From: Frankia umida
GTDB taxonomy: Bacteria; Actinomycetota; Actinomycetes; Frankiales; Frankiaceae
Length of the DNA stretch: 64,000 nucleotides
NCBI RefSeq assembly: GCF_023242945.1
Contig: NZ_JALKFT010000004.1
Coordinates: forward strand, 62,001-126,000
Reading direction: 5' to 3'
Shown: in pieces, positions 9,218 to 17,408 of the stretch
Layout of the letters: each line of letters begins with the position of its first letter
How positions within the stretch are numbered: position 1 is the first letter of the stretch
Made by a program: the position numbers and the translations under genes
The notes under the pieces: model-generated
What the model saw: only the letters and a program-made list of their open reading frames with translations
Told to the model about the DNA's origin: nothing
Databases searched by the model: none

Positions 9218-9847
9218 GTGGGTGTCCGCAAGGTGCGCAAGGTTGTCGATCGCGGTCGGGAGGTCGTACAGCCGTCGGTCCGGGTGATCCGGCCGGGGCT
9301 CGCGGGCTTCCGGAAGTTCCTGATGCGCGGGAACGTCATCGACCTGGCCGTCGCGGTGATCATCGGTACGGCGTTCACCGCGGTGGTCAGGGCGATGGTC
9401 GACGATCTGCTCACGCCGCTGATCGCCGCGGTCGGCGGGAAGCCGGACTTCGCCAACCTGTCGTTCACGATCCATCACAGCAGGTTCCGCTACGGACTGT
9501 TCCTCAACAGTCTGGTGACCTTCCTGTTCGTGGCCTCGACGGTGTACTTCGTCGTGGTCCTGCCGATGACCAGGGCGGCCAAGCTGCGCAGGCGCGGCAG
9601 GTCCGAGCCCGAGGCGACGCCGGTGATCAGTGACGAGGCCCGGCTGCTCGCCGAGATCCGGGACCTGCTCACCACCGCCGCGACCCCCCAGACCACCCAG
9701 ACCACCCAGACCACCGACGGCATCGCGACCACCCAGGCCGCCCGGAGCGCGCAGGCCGCCCAGGTCACCCGCGTCCCCGAGCCCGCCTCGTCCATCGGAT
9801 CCGGGGAGGGGCAGCGGGCGCGCGGCGGAATCGGCGAGGATGGGTAG
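9218..9847 (+). CDS. mscL: Large-conductance mechanosensitive channel MscL
   Basis: Inner-membrane emergency valve that opens under hypo-osmotic tension. The 209-residue protein has an amphipathic N-terminus followed by the diagnostic FRKFLMRGNVIDLAVAVIIG (S1/TM1), then TAFTAVVRAMVDDLLTPLIA and TM2 (LNSLVTFLFVASTVYFVVV). It is longer than typical MscL (about 130-150). There are about 30 extra basic residues at the N-terminus and a Thr/Gln-rich C-terminal tail with TTQTTQTT repeats. GTG 9218 has GAGGAG 8 nt upstream. The stop is directly adjacent to the GTG of the following acetyltransferase. Confidence 0.92.
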   Translation: MGVRKVRKVVDRGREVVQPSVRVIRPGLAGFRKFLMRGNVIDLAVAVIIGTAFTAVVRAMVDDLLTPLIAAVGGKPDFANLSFTIHHSRFRYGLFLNSLVTFLFVASTVYFVVVLPMTRAAKLRRRGRSEPEATPVISDEARLLAEIRDLLTTAATPQTTQTTQTTDGIATTQAARSAQAAQVTRVPEPASSIGSGEGQRARGGIGEDG

Positions 9848-10567
9848 GTGTCGCATCCGTTGGAGAATCCTGTTCGGGCCGCCCTGCTCGGGCCGCAGGC
9901 GCATCTCGCCGAGCGTCACGGCGCGGTCCTGCGCTTCCCGCCCGACGTCTGCCCCTTCCTCGGCCTGCCGGACGAACCGGACCTCGCCGCCTGGCATGAC
10001 GCCGCGCACCTGCTCGGCCCCGGCGCCCTGATCCTCTACACCCTGGACGCGACGCCACCCCCGGGCTGGGAGGTCAACGGCATCGGCACCGGGGTGCAGA
10101 TGATCGACGTCTCGATGCGGGCGGCGCCCGATCCCGAGGCCGTCCGGCTCACCGCGGCCGACGTTCCCGAGATGCTCGACCTGGTGGCCCGCGCCAAACC
10201 CGGCCCGTTCCTGCCCCGCACCATCGAGATGGGCACCTATCTGGGTGTTCGCCAGGGCGGCACGCTGGTGGCGATGGCCGGTGAGCGGATGCATCCACCG
10301 GGGTGGACGGAGATCAGCGCCGTGTGCACCGATCCCGCCCAGCGGGGCCAGGGGCTCGCGGGCCGGCTGGTCCGCGCGGTCGCCGCCGGCATCCGGGCCC
10401 GCGGTGAACGCCCGTTCCTGCACACCCTGGCCGACAACACCAACGCGATCCGGCTGTACGAGCGGCTCGGTTTCGAGATCCGCCGCACCGTCGCCTTCCG
10501 CGCCGTCCGCATCCCCGTCAGCGCACCGGCGCCACGTCCCAGCGAGGCGGACGAGCCGGTCGCCTGA
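9848..10567 (+). CDS. GNAT family N-acetyltransferase
   Basis: 239-residue soluble protein. The N-terminal half resembles the extra domain of FR47-like acetyltransferases. The C-terminal half carries the GNAT core: ISAVCTDPAQRGQGLAGRLV is motif A (acetyl-CoA pyrophosphate binding), and LHTLADNTNAIRLYERLGFE is motif B. The GTG directly abuts the mscL TAG, so the two are probably co-transcribed and coupled, although no functional link is known. The acetyl acceptor is unknown. Confidence 0.85.
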   Translation: MSHPLENPVRAALLGPQAHLAERHGAVLRFPPDVCPFLGLPDEPDLAAWHDAAHLLGPGALILYTLDATPPPGWEVNGIGTGVQMIDVSMRAAPDPEAVRLTAADVPEMLDLVARAKPGPFLPRTIEMGTYLGVRQGGTLVAMAGERMHPPGWTEISAVCTDPAQRGQGLAGRLVRAVAAGIRARGERPFLHTLADNTNAIRLYERLGFEIRRTVAFRAVRIPVSAPAPRPSEADEPVA

Positions 10568-10852
10568 GCCCGGCCACGCCCGGACGGGCCGGCCAGCGCT
10601 GCCACCCGGGTAACGCTGCCACGCGGGTGACGCGGTGGTGGCCCACGGACGGGTCCAACCGTGCCGGACAGCCCGGGTGGTGGACGACCATCGGCCCCTG
10701 ACCGGTGGGCCGGTCCCGCCTTACGGTCGAACCGGACGTCGTCGAACGGCCCCACCGCCCCACCGCCCCGCCGTCCTGGCGCGAGGCGGCGTGGCGCCGG
10801 TCGGCGTCGGGGGTGGTGCGGATGCCCATCCAGCGGACGAGGGGAACACGCG

Positions 10853-11347
10853 ATGACATCGGCGAACGTGGGCGGACGCGGTACCACCGCGAGCAACGGT
10901 GAGATCATCACGAGTGGTCGGGACAGTACGGCCGTCACCCTCGACCATGCCGGCGGTGGGGTCCTGCCGACCTCGACCTGCCTGTGGCTGCTCTCCGGGG
11001 AGCAGGTGGGGCGGGTGGCGTTCCGCGCGAACGGCGAGATCCTCGTGCTGCCGGTCAACTACGTGCTCGACGGCGACGCGATCGCGTTCCGCACGGCGAC
11101 CGGGTCGAAGCTCGCCGCGGCCCTCGACGAGGACGCGGTCGGCTTCGAGGTCGACGGGCATGACGCGGCGGCCCGCGCCGGCTGGAGCGTCCTGATCAAC
11201 GGGCGTGCGGTGCAGGTCAAGGACCCCGACACCCTGGCCCGGCTCGAGGCCACCGGACTCACCCCCTGGGCGGACCGGATCGATCATCCGCACTGGGTGC
11301 GAATCCACCCCGAGACGATGACCGGACGCGTCGTCGCGCACTCCTAG
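10853..11347 (+). CDS. Pyridoxamine 5'-phosphate oxidase family protein
   Basis: 164-residue split-barrel flavin-binding-type protein. The family marks are WLLSGEQVGRVAFRANGE, LPVNYVLDGDAIAFRTATGS and a C-terminal HWVRIHPETMTGR. It is shorter than true PdxH and lacks its C-terminal substrate residues. It therefore belongs to the general nitroreductase/F420- or FMN-binding PPOX group, with no assigned substrate. I chose ATG 10853, which follows GACGAGGGGA; the frame is open upstream, but the domain starts about 40 residues after this ATG. Confidence 0.82.
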   Translation: MTSANVGGRGTTASNGEIITSGRDSTAVTLDHAGGGVLPTSTCLWLLSGEQVGRVAFRANGEILVLPVNYVLDGDAIAFRTATGSKLAAALDEDAVGFEVDGHDAAARAGWSVLINGRAVQVKDPDTLARLEATGLTPWADRIDHPHWVRIHPETMTGRVVAHS

Positions 11348-13101
11348 CCTCCTGGGTAAAACCACAGAAAGCGGACGATCGCGGGCACTTTCGGTGGTTT
11401 GTCAGAACGGGGACGTACCCGCACCCCGTTCGCTCCCATCCGCCCGATCCGGTTCCGGATGGACGGCCGGATTCACCCATCAGAATCCGCTGACCGCCCG
11501 CACCACTTCCGCGACGGACGACGATAGCGCCCGACCGCTCCGATCACTCGGCGGGTATCCGCCGATGTCCGAGCCGCCCGCCGCGGCGCCGCCCGCGGTG
11601 CGCGTGTCCCGGCACCGCGCTCCGCGATGCGCGCACCTCGCCCGACGGCTCCCCCGTGCCCGCCCGGGCGGCGCGGGTCACCCGCGGGACGCACCACGGC
11701 CCGCGTCTCACACCCGCGCGACATCCGCGCGCCGCGACTCGTCCGCCACCACCCACGCGCGACGGACCACCCATCGAACACCATGGAACACCCACCCAAC
11801 GCCACCCACCCACCGTCCACCCGGCGTGGACCCACGGATCACCCACCGTGCCGAGGTGGGCCCCGACCAGGTTTCCTGGCCCGCGGTCGTCACCCGTGCC
11901 AACACCACCAGGTCAGCCGCCCGCTCAGGCCGCTTCGACGAGCATGCGCGAACCGGAGCTCGGAGCACGGAACGCCCACAGAAACATAACAATGCAAAGG
12001 GCCTTCCGCGCGAATCACCGGCCGCGAACCGACATCATCGAACGACGGCCAGCGACCAGAACGCGCCCCTTGACCGCGCACCACGCGACACTTTCTCCGC
12101 ACACCTCCCGACACCTTGTGCGAAATTTTGTTCGGCCATTCACGGTGCTTCTCGCACCATGCTGTCCGCATTGCCGGCGCTGACGGTTCGGCGCCGTGTT
12201 GGCCGGCCGCACCCCATCGTCGCCGGATAACCCGCTGACGGGCCTTCGCGAGTTCGGTATACCGCCGTCGAAAACGGGCCGTCCACAGCCGTGGCCATAC
12301 TCGGACCTGGCCAGGATCCGCACCGCCACCCGTCCCACGTGGCACCGCTTCGTGCCTGACTGGCACCGCTCCCGAACAGCCGGACGCCAGCCAGGCGGCC
12401 CAGAAGCGCCAGAGCGCGCCGACTGGACCCGATGGTCAGGACGTCCATGCCCACCAGGCATGGAGGCCGTGACGGTACAGCCAGGGGCCCTGCTCGGGCT
12501 ACGCCGTCCACCACTGGGCATCCACCGGACGGGCCTCGGTCCCAGGTGAGCCCCGACCGGCGGGCGCGGGCCGCGCGCACCGTGGACGCACGCCGGATTC
12601 CCGTGCAGACGACCGGGCGTATGCCGACTGCCGAATGAATGCGCATCCGCCGTCCGCCGATACTCCCGGGCAACGAATTACAATCCAGTTCCAGGTCACC
12701 GGCAATCCGCCAGCCGATGGTGGCGGCGTCCGGCCCGCACATCCGGGCAGGTCGAGCGGGAGTCGCCGTTGGGGGGACCATCCCACGGTTCATCGGCGGT
12801 CGGCGTCTGTTCTCGCACATCGCCGGTTCGGCCATTGACGAAACGACCGGAGCGCGGGATAACCTTTTCGATGTAGCCGACCGCGGTGGACCGGCGATGC
12901 ACGCTCAACCGGAAGGAGTGGGAGTGCCAGGACGCCCACTTCTGCGGCGGGCCGGGCCAGCCGCGGTCACCCACAAAGGTGGTGTACGGCTGATCTTAAG
13001 TCCGGTCCCCGGACGAATCCGCCGGCAGGGCTACGACGGTCTGCCGGCGGCAGGCGGCCAAAGGGGCCGGGTACTCCGGAGTGGACAGGGAGAGGAGCAC
13101 G
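11348..13101. other. 1.75-kb region without a supportable gene
   Basis: No reading frame here gives a recognisable domain, and the open frames overlap each other on both strands with Arg/Pro/Ser-rich translations typical of non-coding high-GC DNA. GC falls somewhat in parts (for example around 11970-12000 and 12660-12700). The region ends in the promoter area of the LuxR-type gene at 13102. It may hold long regulatory sequence, an RNA or a decayed gene; nothing specific can be named. Confidence 0.5.
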
Positions 13102-13569
13102 ATGGCCCCAGTGGTATCGGATCCAGCAGCGATTCATGCCCGCCCGCCGCGGGCGATGAGCGCCGCCGGCTTCGACCGAGCGTCGGGTCCACTGACCGCT
13201 GACGAGCTGCCGACCGACGCACGATCCCAGAAGGAGCGGGTCCGGCTGGCCCAGCTCGAACTGCTCGAGCTCAGCGCCCAGCTCACCACACCGCACCTAC
13301 GACGGCGGATCCTGCGCATCTACTCGCTGCTGCGCACCGAGCCGACCGCGCCGACCCCCGCCAAGCCACCGCCCTTCCGACTCACCCTGCGGGAGATGGA
13401 AGTGCTCACGCTGGTGGCGACGGGCTGTTCCAACGGCGAAGCCGCCGAGCAGCTCACCATCCAGGCCGAGACCGTGAAAACCTACATGCGCAGCATCATG
13501 CGCAAAATGGGCGTGCGCAACCGAACCGCGGCCGTGCACACCGCCCGCCAGATCGGCCTCCTCGACTGA
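13102..13569 (+). CDS. LuxR-type HTH regulator, stand-alone
   Basis: 155-residue DNA-binding protein with no receiver or ligand domain. Residues 1-90 are a variable helical part with an RLAQLELLELSAQLT helix. The C-terminal 65 residues are a full LuxR helix-turn-helix (LTLREMEVLTLVATGCSNGE, then TVKTYMRSIMRKMGVRNRTA). ATG 13102 has GAGAGGAG upstream; GTG 13081 is an alternative. The C-terminus is strikingly like that of the GAF-LuxR protein at 23423-24322, so these are paralogues and may bind related sites. A 19-bp tandem repeat begins at the stop codon. Confidence 0.85.
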   Translation: MAPVVSDPAAIHARPPRAMSAAGFDRASGPLTADELPTDARSQKERVRLAQLELLELSAQLTTPHLRRRILRIYSLLRTEPTAPTPAKPPPFRLTLREMEVLTLVATGCSNGEAAEQLTIQAETVKTYMRSIMRKMGVRNRTAAVHTARQIGLLD

Positions 13570-13625
13570 ACCGCGGCTGGGTCCCTGAACCACGGCTGGG
13601 TCCCTGAACCACGGCTGGGTCTCGG
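13569..13625. repeat. 19-bp tandem repeat, three copies
   Basis: Three nearly identical 19-bp units (AACCRCGGCTGGGTCCCTG) begin at the last base of the LuxR-type stop codon, at 13569, 13588 and 13607. The third copy diverges at its end. The repeats lie in the 266-bp convergent gap before the monooxygenase gene. Confidence 0.85.
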
Positions 13626-13835
13626 CCGCGCGCACGCTCCGGCACACCCTCCATGCCGGATCGCCCACCACCACGCACCCTCGCACCCGGACCGCCCGCG
13701 CACTCACCACCCCAGCCAGGCGCGGGCGCTCCGGCGCGGCACATGCGAGCCCTCTCCCGCGCACCCGAGCCACCCCGGCCGCGTGAGACGGCCTCCCGGT
13801 CCAGGCGGAGCCGTCTGGACCGGACGGAACCCGGT

Positions 13836-15182
13836 CTAGTCCAGGGAGGTGAGGCCGAGGTGCTCGCGCAGGGTCGAGCCGGTGTACTCGGTGCGGAACA
13901 CCCCCCACTCCTGTAGCAGCGGCACGACCGTGTCGGCGAACTCGTCCAACCCGCCGGGGGTGATGTGCGGGACGAGGATGAAGCCGTCGCTGGCGTCCGA
14001 CTGGACGAAGTGGTTGATCGTCTGCGCGACCGTGTGCGGTGAGCCGACGAACTGCTGGCGGCCGCTGACCTCGATCACCACCTCCCGCAGCGAGAGCTTC
14101 TTGGCCTCGGCGAGTTCCCGCCAGGCCCGCACCGTCGCGACCCGGTCATCGAACATCCGCACGCTCGCCCGCCCCTTGGAGACGGTGTTCTCCCCGGGCA
14201 GCGGGTCGACCGACGGGAGCGGTCCGTCCGGGTCGAAGCTGGTCAGGTCCCGGTTCCAGAGCTGCTCGGCGTACATGATCGCGGTGGCGCCGCTGACCTG
14301 CTGGCGGCGGATCAGCGCGGCCCGCTCGCGTGCCTCGGCGTCGGTGTCGGCCAGGACGAACGTGGCCGCCGGCAGGACGACCAGATCCCGCGGCGAACGG
14401 CCGTACCTGGCCAGCCGACCCTTGATGTCGGCGTAGAACTCCTGGCCCGCCTCGAACGCGCTGTGCCGGCTGAAGATCGCGTCGGCGCTCGCGGCGGCGA
14501 ACTCCCGTCCGGCGTCGGAGTCACCCGCCTGGAAGATCACCGGGCGGCCCTGGGGGCTGCGCGGGACGTTGAAGTGGCCCTCGATGTCGAAGAACGCGTC
14601 GTGGCGCGCGAAGGCACCCGGCCCGGGCGCGCGCAGGAACCGTCCCGCCGTGGCGTCGGCGAGCACCTCGTCGCGCCGCCAGGAGTCGAACAGCTCCAGC
14701 GCCGTGCTCAGGAAGCTGCGGGCCCGCTCGTAGCGGTCGGACTCCGCCAGGTAGCCGCCGCGGCGGAAGTTCTCGCCGGTGAACGCGTCCCAGGAGGTGA
14801 CGACGTTCCACGCCGCCCGTCCGGCCGACAGATGGTCCAGGCTCGCGAACTGGCGGGCCACCTCGTACGGCTCGTTGAACGTCGAGTTGATGGTGCCGGC
14901 GAGCCCGAGATGCTCGGTGACGGCGGCGAGCGCGGCGAGCACGGTGAAGGTGTCCGGCCGACCCATGACATCAAGGTCGTGGATGCGGCCGTTCTGCTCC
15001 CGCAGCCGCAGCCCCTCGGCGAGGAAGAAGAAGTCGAAGCGGGCCCGCTCCGCGGTACGGGCCAGGTGCACGAACGAGTCGAACTCGATCTGGCTGCCGG
15101 CGGCGGGATCGGCCCACACCGTCGTGTTGTTCACCCCGGGGAAGTGCGCCGCCAGATGGATCTGCTTGGTCGGCCGGCTCAT
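13836..15182 (-). CDS. LLM-class FMN-dependent monooxygenase (NtaA/SnaA/DszA type)
   Basis: 448-residue bacterial-luciferase-like flavin monooxygenase of the NtaA/SnaA/SoxA(DszA) subfamily. Typical blocks are IHLAAHFPGVNNTTVWADP at the N-terminus, HLGLAGTINSTFNEPYEVAR, LDHLSAGRAAWNVVTSWD, GRPVIFQAGDSDAGREFAA and a C-terminal GGLDEFADTVVPLLQEWGVF. Members attack C-S or C-N bonds using FMNH2 and O2, and many scavenge sulfur from organosulfur compounds. ATG 15182 has GGAGG upstream; the frame is open much further but without domain content. A Cys-rich leader peptide (15338-15418) lies in the 5' region on the same strand, which supports a sulfur-linked role. Confidence 0.88.
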   Translation of the reverse strand: MSRPTKQIHLAAHFPGVNNTTVWADPAAGSQIEFDSFVHLARTAERARFDFFFLAEGLRLREQNGRIHDLDVMGRPDTFTVLAALAAVTEHLGLAGTINSTFNEPYEVARQFASLDHLSAGRAAWNVVTSWDAFTGENFRRGGYLAESDRYERARSFLSTALELFDSWRRDEVLADATAGRFLRAPGPGAFARHDAFFDIEGHFNVPRSPQGRPVIFQAGDSDAGREFAAASADAIFSRHSAFEAGQEFYADIKGRLARYGRSPRDLVVLPAATFVLADTDAEARERAALIRRQQVSGATAIMYAEQLWNRDLTSFDPDGPLPSVDPLPGENTVSKGRASVRMFDDRVATVRAWRELAEAKKLSLREVVIEVSGRQQFVGSPHTVAQTINHFVQSDASDGFILVPHITPGGLDEFADTVVPLLQEWGVFRTEYTGSTLREHLGLTSLD

Positions 15183-15337
15183 GAGGGTCCTCCGCGGTCG
15201 GTCGTGGGTGACTACCGGACGGCCGGTCAGCCCCGGCCAGGCGGGCGGATGCGGGGTGGCGCACCAGCCCGGAACGACCCGGCCCACCCCGGACGGCGAG
15301 ACACCATCGTGGACGGCGTGGACCCGCGCCCCTGCGA

Positions 15338-15418
15338 TCAGTGGCGGCGACAGCGGCTGGTGGAGGTTCGGCAGTAGTCGATGCAACGGCGGCACGTCAG
15401 AACGGCGGAGGCGCCCAC
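15338..15418 (-). CDS. Cysteine-rich leader peptide (putative attenuator)
   Basis: Short upstream reading frame of 26 codons starting at GTG, ending 155 nt before the monooxygenase ATG. The peptide contains LTCRRCIDYCRTS and ends SRCRRH, with four Cys in 26 residues. The pattern LTxRRxIDxCRxxSxxCR matches the small leader peptides (typically ..RRHIDLCRxxS..CR) found before sulfur-assimilation and LLM genes in actinobacteria. There, ribosome stalling on Cys codons is thought to signal cysteine shortage. The ribosome site is weak, so the exact start is uncertain. Confidence 0.6.
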   Translation of the reverse strand: MGASAVLTCRRCIDYCRTSTSRCRRH

Positions 15419-15736
15419 ACATTCGACTCTGCGAGGCCGTCCGGATACGGTCAACCCCTCCCCCCGTGAGCTGCGCCACGGGGATAACCCGGACGAACGT
15501 CGCTCCGCATCCCACCTGACCTGCGGGTAATTCACCCAGGCCACATCAGGATATGAGATGTGCCACTTGGACTGCCGGTTGGCGGGGCGGGTGCCGCCGT
15601 GTTTCGGTTCGTGCATGCCGGCTCTGCCGCCGCTCGTCCAGCGACGCCACATCGACCTGCTCCTGGTCGCGGCCTCGCTGTGTCCCGGTGCTCACCCCGG
15701 CCACGCCGGCCACTGAGGCCCGCGGCTTCCCCGCGC

Positions 15737-15813
15737 ACGTCGTCCACCCGGTACGTCGTCCACCCGGTACGTCGTCCACCCGGTACGTCGTCCACCCGGT
15801 ACGTCGTCACCCG
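15737..15813. repeat. 16-bp tandem repeat, four perfect copies plus partial
   Basis: The unit ACGTCGTCCACCCGGT is repeated perfectly at 15737, 15753, 15769 and 15785, followed by a degenerate fifth copy with one base missing. It is 117-193 bp upstream of the carbonic anhydrase start. The period is not a multiple of three, and no gene crosses it, so it is not a protein repeat. A run of regulator sites or simple slippage are both possible. Confidence 0.9.
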
Positions 15814-15929
15814 AAGCGGCGTGGCCGCCAGGACGCGTCTGGTTCGGGCGCCGCAGCAGCACGTCCACTCGAACGCCGCGTCGTGCCGTGTCCCGGCGTG
15901 TCCGCGGCGTGGACCCGCCTGGAGGCGAG

Positions 15930-16424
15930 ATGACCACCAGCACCGACACCCTGCTCGACAACGCCACCCACTACGCGCGCGCCTTCAGCGCCGGCGAACT
16001 GCCGCTGCCCCCGAAGCTCGGCGTCGCCGTCGTGGCCTGCATGGACGCCCGGCTCAACGTCTACGGCCTGCTCGGCCTCCAGGAGGGGGACGCGCACGTC
16101 CTCCGCAACGCCGGCGGCGCGGTCACCGACGACGAGATCCGCTCCCTGGCGATCAGCCAGCGCCTGCTCGGCACCCGCGAGATCATCCTGATCCACCACA
16201 CCGGCTGCGGCATGCTGACCTTCACCGACGAGCAGTTCAAGGCGCAGATCGCCGAGGACACCGGCATCCGCCCGGCCTGGTCCGTCGAGACCTTCACCAA
16301 CCTCGAGGACGACGTCCGCCAGTCGATCGCGCGCATCACGGCCAGCCCCTTCATCCCGCACCGGGACAAGGTCCGCGGCTTCGTCTACTCGGTCGAGAAG
16401 GGCACCCTGACCGAGGTCCACTGA
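15930..16424 (+). CDS. Beta-carbonic anhydrase (Rv1284/CanA-like)
   Basis: Zinc enzyme interconverting CO2 and bicarbonate in the cytoplasm. The 164-residue protein carries zinc ligands Cys37, His90 and Cys93 and the catalytic Asp39-Arg41 dyad (VACMDARLN, IHHTGCGMLTF). The stretch RSLAISQRLLGTREII is almost the same as I recall for Mycobacterium tuberculosis Rv1284 (CanA). The size fits this short beta subclass. ATG 15930 follows GGAGG by 4 nt; an upstream GTG (15888) is open but lacks a better site. Confidence 0.92.
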   Translation: MTTSTDTLLDNATHYARAFSAGELPLPPKLGVAVVACMDARLNVYGLLGLQEGDAHVLRNAGGAVTDDEIRSLAISQRLLGTREIILIHHTGCGMLTFTDEQFKAQIAEDTGIRPAWSVETFTNLEDDVRQSIARITASPFIPHRDKVRGFVYSVEKGTLTEVH

Positions 16425-16523
16425 CCCACCCCGCGCCGCCGACGCATGTGTCAGCACCGCGGGCAGGGCCGCGCGGCATCCGTCCTCGTCGGTCATTCGA
16501 TCGAGGCGCGGTGTCGCGCGGCC

Positions 16524-16536
16524 TATACTTATCCAA
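16524..16536 (+). promoter_or_regulatory. Possible leaderless promoter (-10 TATACT)
   Basis: TATACT at 16524-16529 is a near-consensus -10 element in otherwise GC-rich DNA. A start of transcription 6-8 nt downstream would fall on the ATG of the methyltransferase at 16536. No clear -35 box is seen. Leaderless transcripts are common in actinobacteria. Confidence 0.45.
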
Positions 16537-17285
16537 TGGGTGAGACGTTTATCTCATATTCTGAGACACAAATCTGGGACCCTTCGACCTACGACGCGCA
16601 GCGCCGTCGGCTCGTCCCGTCCTTCGACCTGCTCTACGGCACAGTCGGCGAGCTGGTCGCCCGCGCCGACGAGGTCCGGGCCACCGCCGACGGCCAGGTC
16701 CCGGACCAGGCCGATGGCGCGGAACGCGAGGCGTCCGGCCCCGTGGTGCTCGATCTCGGCTGCGGCACCGGGCTGCTGGCCGCCGCTGTCCTCGAGGCCG
16801 CACCCACCGCCCGGCTACACCTGTTCGACGGTGCCGCGCCGATGCTGGCCAAGGCGAAGGCGCGGTTGACGGCCGACCGCGTCGTGGGAGTGACGGTGGG
16901 CGACCTCACCGGCGCCCTGCCGGCCGGTCCGTTCGACGCGGTCGTGTCAGCCCTGGCCATCCACCACCTCGACGACGACGGCAAAGTCGACCTGTTCCGG
17001 CGGATCGCCCAGGTGCTGCGTCCGGGCGGGCTGTTCGTCAACCTCGAGCAGGTCGACGGCCCGGTGCCGGCGCTCACCCGGTTGTACGAAGGCCGCCATG
17101 AGCGGTTCGCCCGGGCCGCCGGCTCGGACGACGCCGAATGGCAGGCGGCCCTGGGCCGGATGGCCTTCGACCGGTGCGCGCCGCTGGCCGACCAGCTCAC
17201 CTGGCTCGCCGACGCCGGCTTCGCCCCGGTCGACTGCGTGGTACGCGACGGCCGGTTCGCCGTCTACGCGGGCTGGCGCGCCTGA
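16536..17285 (+). CDS. Class I SAM-dependent methyltransferase
   Basis: 249-residue methyltransferase with motif I VVLDLGCGTGLLAAAVLEAA, a motif II acidic region (LHLFDGAAPML), AVVSALAIHHLDDDGKVDLF and the post-II RPGGLFVNLEQVDGPV. The acceptor is unknown. The start is ATG 16536: a TATACT hexamer sits at 16524-16529, only 6 nt before it, and no Shine-Dalgarno is visible. This is the layout of a leaderless mRNA starting at its own ATG (inference). A strong inverted repeat follows the gene. Confidence 0.85.
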   Translation: MGETFISYSETQIWDPSTYDAQRRRLVPSFDLLYGTVGELVARADEVRATADGQVPDQADGAEREASGPVVLDLGCGTGLLAAAVLEAAPTARLHLFDGAAPMLAKAKARLTADRVVGVTVGDLTGALPAGPFDAVVSALAIHHLDDDGKVDLFRRIAQVLRPGGLFVNLEQVDGPVPALTRLYEGRHERFARAAGSDDAEWQAALGRMAFDRCAPLADQLTWLADAGFAPVDCVVRDGRFAVYAGWRA

Positions 17286-17346
17286 GCCGCGCACCCCACC
17301 GCGCCCCGTCCCGCCGCGAGGACGCCCCCCGTGCCAGGACGCCCGA

Positions 17347-17389
17347 CCCGCAGCGGACGTCCGCCACCGCGGGGGACGTCCGCTGCGGG
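17347..17389. terminator. Bidirectional terminator hairpin between convergent genes
   Basis: Perfect 16-bp inverted repeat: arms CCCGCAGCGGACGTCC (17347-17362) and its complement (17374-17389), with an 11-nt loop. It lies in the 123-bp gap between the convergent methyltransferase and amidase genes. There is no U-tract, as usual for GC-rich actinobacterial terminators. Confidence 0.75.
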
Positions 17390-17408
17390 ACTCAGGTGCG
17401 GGAAGTGA

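Larger units (their letters stand above)
15183..15929. other. Divergent region before monooxygenase and carbonic anhydrase
   Basis: 747 bp between divergent genes. It holds the leader peptide (15338-15418, minus) and the 16-bp tandem repeat (15737-15813). No other gene is supported. Confidence 0.5.

Noticed and set aside
11394..12835. Several long open frames on both strands
   Set aside because: They overlap each other, are rich in Arg, Pro and Ser, show no domain, and have no convincing ribosome sites. Long open frames arise by chance at this GC.
15183..15560. Possible SAM riboswitch before the LLM monooxygenase
   Set aside because: I looked for SAM-II/SAM-IV conserved blocks on the minus strand and did not see them; the Cys-rich leader peptide explains regulation better.
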